Below, in pieces: positions 15,820 through 22,170 of a stretch of 64,000 nucleotides of DNA. Below the pieces are notes generated by a model, which was given only the letters and a program-made list of their open reading frames with translations, did no database searches and was not told the origin of the DNA. The translations under genes and the position numbers were made by a program. The stretch spans positions 1 to 64,000 of the forward strand of contig JADLHZ010000021.1 in NCBI GenBank assembly GCA_020848545.1. The letters are read 5' to 3'. The stretch's first letter is position 1. Each line of letters starts with the position of its first letter. The DNA comes from Deltaproteobacteria bacterium. GTDB lineage: Bacteria > Myxococcota > JADLHZ01.

Positions 15820-15839
15820 TTGAAAAGTGAAGACGATCT

Positions 15840-16178
15840 ATGGCAGAAGTCGGCCATATGGCCAGACCGAAGAACGAGAATCCCCCACCGACAACGAAGA
15901 GCCGCTACGTGAGGCAGTTTCTGTTCGACGAGACTCTGTTCAAGAGCTTCGAGCAGCGCCTCGAGAGCCGAAGTCTCGCCGCTCACCTGCTGTTCAAGAA
16001 CGTGGTGAAGCACTACCTCGACGGCCTGTTCATCACCGTCGACACTCTCCAACCGAACACGGTCACGAAGCTGAGGGAGTATGCGAAGACGCTGACGGGC
16101 AACGACGAGATCCAGGTGGCGGTGACGGCGGTGCTCAACCAGTGGGCGCAGCAGCAAGAGCCGAAAGGCAAGCGATAG
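15840..16178 (+). CDS. Hypothetical protein
   Basis: This 112-residue soluble protein shows no recognisable family. It is predicted mostly helical, with a basic YVRQFLFDETLFKSFEQRLE region, a LAAHLLFKNVVKHYLDGLF helix and a polar C-terminus (QWAQQQEPKGKR). A second ATG at 15858 (MARPKNEN) is an equally good start. It is divergent from the xis-int operon and may be an island regulator, but nothing proves this. Confidence 0.5.
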   Translation: MAEVGHMARPKNENPPPTTKSRYVRQFLFDETLFKSFEQRLESRSLAAHLLFKNVVKHYLDGLFITVDTLQPNTVTKLREYAKTLTGNDEIQVAVTAVLNQWAQQQEPKGKR

Positions 16179-16224
16179 CGCGCGGGCGAAGCCCCACTCA
16201 CCAAGTTGGAAATTGCGCGGTTAT

Positions 16225-16264
16225 CTTGATTGTGTTGACAACAATCAAGAACGGATTGCATACT
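16225..16264 (+). promoter_or_regulatory. Promoter with overlapping operator for the DUF4160/DUF2442 pair
   Basis: TTGACA (16235-16240) and CATACT (16259-16264) are 18 bp apart. The -35 lies between perfect 9-bp inverted repeats, CTTGATTGT (16225-16233) and ACAATCAAG (16241-16249). Transcription would begin near 16271, at the GTG start codon of the next gene (16272), implying a leaderless mRNA. Repression by an operator over the -35 fits an autoregulated two-gene module. Confidence 0.6.
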
Positions 16265-16271
16265 CTCTCCC

Positions 16272-16499
16272 GTGCCCCGGATCGCCACCCTGAACGACAT
16301 CGCGATCTACATCTACGGCGACGACCACAACCCGCCGCACGTGCACGCGATCTCGGGTGACCACGAAGCGCTGATCGAAATCAGCAGCCTGCGCGTCATT
16401 GGCGACCTGCCGACCCGCAAGCTCGCTCGCGTCCTCGCATGGATGCGAACGAACCAAGCAACGCTCGTCGCCGAGTGGCGGCGCATTCAGGCCGGTTGA
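16272..16499 (+). CDS. DUF4160 domain protein
   Basis: This 75-residue protein matches DUF4160 throughout: IAIYIYGDDHNPPHVHAISG near the N-terminus, then ISSLRVIGDLPTRKLARVLAW. It starts with GTG at 16272, which coincides with the predicted transcription start. DUF4160 genes usually sit directly before DUF2442 genes, as here (18-bp gap). The pair is widely suspected to be a toxin-antitoxin-like module, but its activity is not established. Confidence 0.8.
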   Translation: MPRIATLNDIAIYIYGDDHNPPHVHAISGDHEALIEISSLRVIGDLPTRKLARVLAWMRTNQATLVAEWRRIQAG

Positions 16500-16517
16500 G
16501 CCCGGGAGGAGGAAACG

Positions 16518-16961
16518 ATGGGACGACTAAAGGTGACGCAGGTCGAGCCGCTCAGGAACTACAAGCTTCGCCTCGTCTTTTCGGATGGACACACGACTGT
16601 GTACGACGCTCGACCCCTCATCGACCGCGGCGGCGAGCTGTTCGGTCCGTTGCGCGGCGCTGCCTTCGCGGAGGTGGCGATCGATCCGGTGTCGGGCGCA
16701 GTTTGCTGGCCCAACGGTGCGGACCTCGACACCTACGTGCTGCGGGGCCAGATACCGACGTGGGGCGGCAAGCGCGAAGGCGCCGGGCGCACGGCAGCAG
16801 AGCCGACCGAGCGCGTGAGCGTGCGCTTGCCGACGCGCGTGGTCGAGCAGTTGAAGAGAGAGACCGGCGAGAGCTCGTCCGGTCTGGCGGTGCAGGCATT
16901 CATCACCGCCAAGAGCAGCGCCCGAGCATCGAAGAAGAGAGCTTCGGCGAGAGCAAGATGA
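16518..16961 (+). CDS. DUF2442 domain protein with RHH-like tail
   Basis: The first 85 residues are DUF2442 (VTQVEPLRNYKLRLVFSDGH, then YDARPLI, then WPNGADL). The remaining 60 residues are unlike the usual short family member. They include GKREGAGRTA and TERVSVRLPTRVVEQLKRET, the pattern of a ribbon-helix-helix strand-helix unit. That suggests a DNA-binding function fused to DUF2442, a good candidate for the repressor acting on the inverted repeat at 16225-16249. ATG at 16518 follows GGAGGA. A terminator-like hairpin follows at 17003-17024. Confidence 0.75.
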   Translation: MGRLKVTQVEPLRNYKLRLVFSDGHTTVYDARPLIDRGGELFGPLRGAAFAEVAIDPVSGAVCWPNGADLDTYVLRGQIPTWGGKREGAGRTAAEPTERVSVRLPTRVVEQLKRETGESSSGLAVQAFITAKSSARASKKRASARAR

Positions 16962-17002
16962 GTCTCGCACCCGACTTGACCCTTGTTAAAGCTACGTTGA
17001 AC

Positions 17003-17024
17003 AAGGCGCAGCGCTGAGCGCCTT
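17003..17024 (+). terminator. Terminator-like hairpin after DUF2442
   Basis: AAGGCGC (17003-17009) and GCGCCTT (17018-17024) pair around an 8-base loop, followed by ATTGAAT. It lies 42 bp after the DUF2442 stop. The U-tract is poor, so the hairpin is clear but its termination role is inferred. Confidence 0.5.
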
Positions 17025-17316
17025 ATTGAATGAAACCGATCCGGACCTAAGAGGAGGACGACGCGACTCGTCGCGCTAACCGAACAGCTCGCTCAGCCGA
17101 ACGCCCGCTTCATGAAATCGAGCGCGCGCAGGCGGTCGGCGGCTTCGGTTGGCGAATAGACGACGGTGGTCAGCGCGCGCAGCAACCACATGCAAAATAG
17201 AGTATCTTACATTACTAGTAATTACAAGCACAAACACACTAAACAGAATCATATAAATACGTAGGCATCTGAAGCGCACCAAGTGGCTCTCGATCAGCTG
17301 CGGCCGCCGTTGGAAG
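17025..17316. other. AT-rich gap with a palindrome and one tiny ORF
   Basis: No convincing gene is present. On the minus strand 17191-17093 reads a 32-residue peptide beginning MWLLRALTTVVYSP and ending MKRAFG with a proper stop. It could be a tiny gene or the tail of a lost one. The perfect palindrome ATTACTAGTAAT (17211-17222) lies just upstream of it in an AT-rich patch and resembles the operator at 15802-15819. Confidence 0.4.
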
Positions 17317-17598
17317 GTGTTGAAGGTGGCCCTGAGCGGCGTCGCAAATGTTCAGGAATCGCGAATCGACGATTTCCAGGGATCGCAGCCATTCGCAGCG
17401 TTTTCGAAGGATTTTGCTACCCATTTGCTACCAGGCCTCCTGACCGTGCGTGAGGACGCAGCGGTGCTCAAGGTGTGCACGGCGACGGTGTACAAGCTGT
17501 GCTCGGCGGGGAAGCTCTCGCACGTGCGCGTGTCGGGCGCGATCCGCGTGCCGGTCGCGGCGGTCGAGCGGTTGATCGGCACCTTTCCGGTGTCATGA
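17317..17598 (+). CDS. Excisionase-like HTH protein
   Basis: The C-terminal 55 residues (LLTVREDAAVLKVCTATVYK, then LSHVRVSGAIRVPVAAVERL) form an excisionase-type helix-turn-helix resembling the 14125-14307 protein. The first 36 residues of the 93-residue frame are not typical of the family. Alternative starts are TTG at 17425 or GTG at 17446, and I cannot choose among them. The preceding TTTGCTACC repeat (17413 and 17424) recalls the TTTGCTGCC-like repeats at the end of the integrase frame. Possibly this HTH once followed another integrase. Confidence 0.5.
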   Translation: MLKVALSGVANVQESRIDDFQGSQPFAAFSKDFATHLLPGLLTVREDAAVLKVCTATVYKLCSAGKLSHVRVSGAIRVPVAAVERLIGTFPVS

Positions 17599-17613
17599 CG
17601 GGGAAAAGAGCGT

Positions 17614-17847
17614 ATGTTCATGAACATGAGTTCGCGCGTACTGGGTTTCGTACACGGCAACACTGTGAAGCTCGATCGATCGGTCGATCAGCTCGACGGC
17701 AAGCGTGTGCGCGTCGTGCTGGAAGCGCTCGACGAGAGCGAGGACGCCGTGCTGAGCGCCGAGCAACAGAAGGAACTCTGGGCCGAGTGGGTCGCGCACG
17801 GACCGCAGGGCCCGATCGAAGACGAAGCAGAGAGCGACTTTCCATGA
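17614..17847 (+). CDS. MazE/AbrB-like antitoxin
   Basis: This 77-residue protein begins with a swapped-hairpin-like stretch (SSRVLGFVHGNTVKLDRSVD) followed by an acidic C-terminus (ELWAEWVAHGPQGPIEDEAE) suited to wrapping a toxin. It overlaps the MazF-like gene by 4 bp (ATGA). ATG 17614 follows GGGGAAAAGAG. In-frame ATGs at 17620 and 17626 are alternatives. Its role as antitoxin is inferred mainly from the neighbour. Confidence 0.65.
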   Translation: MFMNMSSRVLGFVHGNTVKLDRSVDQLDGKRVRVVLEALDESEDAVLSAEQQKELWAEWVAHGPQGPIEDEAESDFP

Positions 17848-18161
17848 TCCACCGCGGTGAGATCCGCTGGTTCAAGTTCTCGAAGCCAGACAAGCGCCGC
17901 CCGGTATTGATCCTTTGCCGCGAGGAACTGATCGATGGCCTCGACCAGATCCCGGTGATCCCGTGCTCGACGCAGATCCGCGGCCTCGCATCCGAGGTGT
18001 TACTCGGCGAAGCCGACGGCATGCCAGCGGCGTGCACGCTCAAGCCCGAGTGGATCCGCGCAGTCAGCCGCGGGGAGATCGGCCCGCTCATCGCGAGGTT
18101 GCCGTAGGGCCGATGGACCGATGTCGAGCGCGCCGTCATGTACGTCCAGGGATTTCGATGA
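17844..18161 (+). pseudogene. MazF/PemK toxin gene with an in-frame amber codon
   Basis: The frame starts MIHRGEIRWFKFSKPDKRRP and continues with VLILCREE and VIPCSTQIRG. These are the PemK/MazF beta-barrel motifs, including the arginine and serine/threonine region used to cut RNA. It meets TAG at 18105-18107 after 87 codons. Reading through, the same frame gives GRWTDVERAVMYVQGFR and TGA at 18159-18161. That is the expected C-terminal helix and brings the length to 105, usual for MazF. The truncated 87-residue product lacks this helix. Nonsense mutation or a sequencing error are both possible. Confidence 0.7.
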
Positions 18162-18236
18162 CGGTCTCGCGTTCTCGCAGCAGTGAGCGCCGCGCAGCGC
18201 AAGCGTTTCAACGATAGACAGTGTGTGGGTCTATGA

Positions 18237-18365
18237 ATCGTCATCGATCCTCGCGTACAGCACGGAAAGCCCGTGATCCAAGGGACGCGCGTCCCGGTTT
18301 CGCGAATCCTCGGCAGTATGGCCGACGGCATGAGCGTCGCGCAGGCTTGCGGCGTATGGGCGCGT
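18237..18365 (+). pseudogene. DUF433 antitoxin remnant
   Basis: In one frame this stretch reads IVIDPRVQHGKPVIQGTRVP, then SRILGSMADGMSVAQACGVW. This is the N-terminal half of a DUF433 antitoxin. A TGA immediately precedes it, where a start should be. The frame then runs into the 3' end of the malic enzyme gene, so both ends are missing. It is probably the island/backbone junction. Confidence 0.65.
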
Positions 18366-19700
18366 TCACGACAGCTCCGCCGTATCCGCGAGGCCGCTCG
18401 CTTGCGCTTCGGCCTGGACGTCGCTCGCCACTGCTTCGTGCATCTTCTTGTTCAGCACCGATGGCAGCAGCGCGTCCTTCTCGGCATGCGAGGCGATCTG
18501 TTCCGCCGCGGCGACCAACATACCCTTCGTGATGCTCCGCGCCCTCGCATGCAAGGCACCCATGAACAGCCCGGGAAAGGCCAACGCGTTGTTGATGCTG
18601 GCACCGTCAGACGCGATCGCGGCCCCGGCGTCGAGCGCGTCCCAGGGGGAGATCTCGGGCTTCGGGTTCGACAGCGCGAAGATGATTTGGCCTTTGCGAA
18701 CGAGGCGCGCCGGGATCAGCCCTTCTTTGCCGGTCGCCGCGATGACGACGTCGCACTCGCGCATGATGTGCTCGATGTTCACGCTCGCTGCTCCGGCCAT
18801 CGTGGCGCGGGCGACGGCGGCCGGTGATAGATCGTGGACGAGCACGTCGCGCACGCGAAAATGCAGGAGCAGCAGAGCGATCGCGCTCCCTGCCGCACCA
18901 AGGCCGATCTGACCGACGCGCAGCTCGCGTGGGTCCTTGCCGACGCGATCGCAGGCGTTGATCACCGCCGCGAGCGTCGCCGTCGCGGTGCCGTGCTGAT
19001 CGTCGTGCATCACGGGCTTTTTTAGCCGGCGCGACAGCTCGTCTTCGATGGCGAAGCAGTCGGGCGCCTTGATGTCCTCGAGGTGAATGCCGCCGACCGA
19101 CGGTGCTACAGCCATCACGACTTCGACGAACTTCTCCGGCGTCTTCGCATCGAGCACGAGAGGAAACGCGTTGAGCCCGGCGAGCTGCGCATAGAGGAGC
19201 GCCTTGCCTTCCATGACTGGCAAGGACGCCAATGTTCCGGTATCGCCGAGGCCGAGCACGCGCGTGCCGTTCGAGAACACGCCGACCGTTCGGCCGATGC
19301 CGGTCAGCGACCAAGCATCGGACGGGGTTTTCTGCAGCCGGCGAACGATGCGCGCGACGCCGGGCGTGTAGACATGCCGTAACGCACGCACCTGATCGAC
19401 CGGTCGCTCGGCGACGACACGGATCTTGCCACCCACATGCGCGTCGGCCACGGGATCGATGACTTCGAGCAGCTTGACGCCATCGAGCTTGCCCACCGCG
19501 TTCTTGAGCCGATCGAAGATGACGTCGCTCTCCGTCTCAACGGTGAAGTCCCGGATGGTGAGCTCTTCGGAGTCGGCGACGGTCGCGATTTCGCCGACGA
19601 GCGCGCCTTGCTCGGCGATACACTGAGCCACGCGTGCGAGCTGGCCGATGCGGTGTTGCAGCTTGAGGCGCAGAACGTAGTCGACGCTGTGCTTGCTCAT
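18366..19700 (-). CDS. Malic enzyme with N-terminal ACT domain
   Basis: This 444-residue enzyme decarboxylates malate to pyruvate with NAD(P)+. Residues 1-75 form an ACT-type regulatory domain (YVLRLKLQHRIGQLARVAQC). The malic domain follows with RHVYTPGVARI, LGLGDTGTLASLPVMEGKAL, EDIKAPDCF and VMHDDQHGTA (metal and substrate ligands). The nucleotide-binding domain carries GLGAAGSAIA. ATG 19700 is used; an upstream extension would overlap the neighbour. It is the last gene of the PEPCK-Dab run, 2 bp after the previous stop. ACT domains usually bind small effectors, so allosteric control is likely. Confidence 0.88.
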   Translation of the reverse strand: MSKHSVDYVLRLKLQHRIGQLARVAQCIAEQGALVGEIATVADSEELTIRDFTVETESDVIFDRLKNAVGKLDGVKLLEVIDPVADAHVGGKIRVVAERPVDQVRALRHVYTPGVARIVRRLQKTPSDAWSLTGIGRTVGVFSNGTRVLGLGDTGTLASLPVMEGKALLYAQLAGLNAFPLVLDAKTPEKFVEVVMAVAPSVGGIHLEDIKAPDCFAIEDELSRRLKKPVMHDDQHGTATATLAAVINACDRVGKDPRELRVGQIGLGAAGSAIALLLLHFRVRDVLVHDLSPAAVARATMAGAASVNIEHIMRECDVVIAATGKEGLIPARLVRKGQIIFALSNPKPEISPWDALDAGAAIASDGASINNALAFPGLFMGALHARARSITKGMLVAAAEQIASHAEKDALLPSVLNKKMHEAVASDVQAEAQASGLADTAELS

Positions 19701-19702
19701 GG

Positions 19703-20875
19703 TCAATTCCTCATAGTTGGCCAGACCGTGAGCAGGCCGAGGGTCACGGTGAGCGCGATCAAAGCGGTGCGTTCGCGGAGAAGCGCGTCGGCCGGGAGAC
19801 GAAGGTGGGTCTTGGGACCGAAGAAACCGAGCAGCACCAAGCGGAAAATGCCGATCGCGACGAGCACCGCGGCGAACATCATCAGCACGGCGATCATCGG
19901 GTTCGTCGAGAGCAAGCCGTCGACGAGCAGATCTTCGCCGATGAAAGCCGGCGCGCCCGGGAGCGCGACGATCGCGATGGCAAAGACGAGCGCGAAGCGG
20001 CCGAACCACTGGCCGCCGTCGTGACCGAAGCCGCTCATGCTCGCATCCATCGGTCGACCGAGCCGTGCCTCGATGCCGTGCAGGATCAAGAGCAGGCCCG
20101 AGAGCGCGAGCGCGGCGCTGGCGCCGAGCAGCGCGCCGCCCAGGCGAACTGATGAGGCGGGATGAGACAGCGCCACGACCATCGTGCCAGCCAAAGAAAC
20201 GCTGATCGCCGCGATCACGCGCTTAGAGCTGCTGCGCACGAGCGTCGCGAGAGCACCGCTCATCGTAGCGAAGAGACCAATCCAGAGCAGAGAATCGTGT
20301 AGCCGTGCGGACGGTGAAAGCAACGCGAGGGCGGAAAACGGAGTGGCGACGACGATGACCGACAGCTCTAGCGGCGCCTCGTCGATGAGCACGAACAGCC
20401 ACGAGTGAAAGGGGGGAACGCCGAGTCGTAGGAGTGCAGCGCCGAGCAGAAGAGTGGTGTCATGTGGCGAAGGAACGAGCGCCGCGGCGGTGATGAGGAG
20501 CGTGTGGGCGCCGATGCCGAAGAACCACGCCCGCCGTAGCCGGGCCACGTTCGGTGCCCGCGGATCGAGCTCGGCGATCCCCCACGCGAAATAAACGTTG
20601 GCGCCGGCGATGCCTGTCATCGTTGACGGCCAGAGGGTCGACGCAAGCACCGAGAGCTCGACGAGAACCAAGCGAACGGCGCCGCCGTGGCTTAGCGACG
20701 CCGTCGCACGAAAGGCCGCCACCGCGAGAAAGGCGACCGCAGCGACGGCCGTCACCATGGCGTGAAGCGGATCGACACCCGCGGCGTTTGGCGCGGCGGC
20801 GAAGTAGATCCCAGCGAAGGCGAGCACGGCATGGACGCCGAGCGACCAACGGCGCAGGCGAACGAGCTCGCTCAT
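19703..20875 (-). CDS. NuoM/N-like proton-conducting membrane subunit
   Basis: This 390-residue protein has about 11 hydrophobic segments. It belongs to the proton-translocating NADH dehydrogenase/Mrp antiporter superfamily: LLLGAALLRLGVPPFHSWLF is the characteristic helix, and SSKRVIAAISVSLAGTMVVA contains the channel-type lysine neighbourhood. It overlaps the preceding DabB-like gene by 4 bp and lies 2 bp before the malic enzyme. Known Dab systems need only one such subunit, so a second one, shorter than a typical NuoN, is unusual. It may complete a split DabB or couple a different ion. Confidence 0.7.
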   Translation of the reverse strand: MSELVRLRRWSLGVHAVLAFAGIYFAAAPNAAGVDPLHAMVTAVAAVAFLAVAAFRATASLSHGGAVRLVLVELSVLASTLWPSTMTGIAGANVYFAWGIAELDPRAPNVARLRRAWFFGIGAHTLLITAAALVPSPHDTTLLLGAALLRLGVPPFHSWLFVLIDEAPLELSVIVVATPFSALALLSPSARLHDSLLWIGLFATMSGALATLVRSSSKRVIAAISVSLAGTMVVALSHPASSVRLGGALLGASAALALSGLLLILHGIEARLGRPMDASMSGFGHDGGQWFGRFALVFAIAIVALPGAPAFIGEDLLVDGLLSTNPMIAVLMMFAAVLVAIGIFRLVLLGFFGPKTHLRLPADALLRERTALIALTVTLGLLTVWPTMRN

Positions 20876-22170
20876 TGGGGCCTTCGCTCGCCGAACAAGA
20901 TGCGTTCGAGCTCGTCTTCGAGCGTGATCAAGAGCCGGGCAGTCCGCGCGACCGGGCGCAAGAACACGCGGTGCAGCAACGCTTCGACGAAAAATCCGTG
21001 AAAGGCGAGCATGTAGAGATAGCTCGAGCGGGGCACGCTGGCGTGGCCGGCGTCTTCGCCGAGCGTCGCGCGGCGCGCGAGATGATCAGTGAGCCCGCTG
21101 CCCGCGCGCAGAAACTGAAAGGTGCGCAGCGTGACGTTGGCGAGCATGTGGACGAGCGCCACGACGTAAAGCTGGAGCGCGATCTCGATGAAGACGATGC
21201 CGACCTGTCCCACGGTCGCAAAGGCGAGCGCGTTCTTCGCGTCCGCTTGGGTTCGCACAGTCAGGCTCGCAGTGATCGCGGTGATGGCGCCGACCGCGAG
21301 CACACACATGCGGACGAGCAGTGACTCGTCGAGCAACGGCGCCATGCGGAGGAGCAGGAACACCCCCGTATGCACCGAGATGGCGCCATAGAAGAGCGCG
21401 CTCGACGGCGTCGGTCCTTCCATGGCTCGCGGCAGCCACATCGTGACCGGAAACATCGCTGACTTGCCGATCGCCGCGATGAGAAAGAGCCCGCCGAGCA
21501 GCGACGCTTGCGACGACTCGAGGTGCGCGGTCCACAGTGGCCATTCACCCGGGCCAAACGCGTGTTGCCAGTCGCTCGCGTGGGCATAGTGGTGCAACAT
21601 GACCACGCCGGCGAGAAGGCCCATGTCGCAAATGCGATAGACGATGAAGACGTACATCGCGCGTCGCACCGGCATGGGGCGCCGCCAGAAGAAGGCGACG
21701 AGCAGTACCGAGCTCAACCCGACGAGCTCCCAGCCGACAAAGAGCAGATCGATGTTGCCGCTTGTTTCGAGCACGAACGAGCCGAAGGCGAAGATCAGAA
21801 AGCAAACCGAAAAGCGGGCAGCGCCGCTCTCGCGGTACATGTAGGTCGCGGAAAAGCGCGCCACCACGCCGAGGATCAGCGCGCTGAAAAAGATCCAACC
21901 CACCGCCAGTGCGTCGACGACGAAGAGCAGGCGGAATGCGTAGTCGCCGACCCGGATGAGATCGCCGAAGTCGGCGCTCATCGGGTGACCCCGTGCTGCC
22001 ACGCTGAGCCCCAACAGCCCGACGCTCGCGAGCACACACAGCGACATCGCGGCGCCGGTGATGCGCTGGAGCGTCACCTCGCCGAACGGGCGGTTCACGA
22101 CCAGCGCCGCGAGGACGAGCGCGATGGCGCAGAGCGGCGAGAGCAGGAGGACGGCGAGGCACGCGCTCAT
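20872..22170 (-). CDS. dabB: DabB-like NuoL-family membrane subunit
   Basis: This 432-residue integral membrane protein of the NuoL family shows WELVGLSSVLLVAFFW, LIAAIGKSAMFPVTMWLPRA and TPSSALFYGAISVHTGVFLL. These are the lysine- and histidine-bearing helices of the proton channel. DabB partners DabA to couple ion flow to CO2 hydration/bicarbonate accumulation. The start overlaps the dabA stop (ATGA). It is shorter than ordinary NuoL proteins. After the channel it ends in LLITLEDELERILFGERRPQ rather than more helices, and the next gene supplies further membrane segments. Confidence 0.78.
   Translation of the reverse strand: MSACLAVLLLSPLCAIALVLAALVVNRPFGEVTLQRITGAAMSLCVLASVGLLGLSVAARGHPMSADFGDLIRVGDYAFRLLFVVDALAVGWIFFSALILGVVARFSATYMYRESGAARFSVCFLIFAFGSFVLETSGNIDLLFVGWELVGLSSVLLVAFFWRRPMPVRRAMYVFIVYRICDMGLLAGVVMLHHYAHASDWQHAFGPGEWPLWTAHLESSQASLLGGLFLIAAIGKSAMFPVTMWLPRAMEGPTPSSALFYGAISVHTGVFLLLRMAPLLDESLLVRMCVLAVGAITAITASLTVRTQADAKNALAFATVGQVGIVFIEIALQLYVVALVHMLANVTLRTFQFLRAGSGLTDHLARRATLGEDAGHASVPRSSYLYMLAFHGFFVEALLHRVFLRPVARTARLLITLEDELERILFGERRPQ

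Noticed and set aside
18105-18107. TAG in mazF as a pyrrolysine codon
   Set aside because: MazF has no known pyrrolysine use and no Pyl machinery is visible; a nonsense mutation or sequencing error is simpler.
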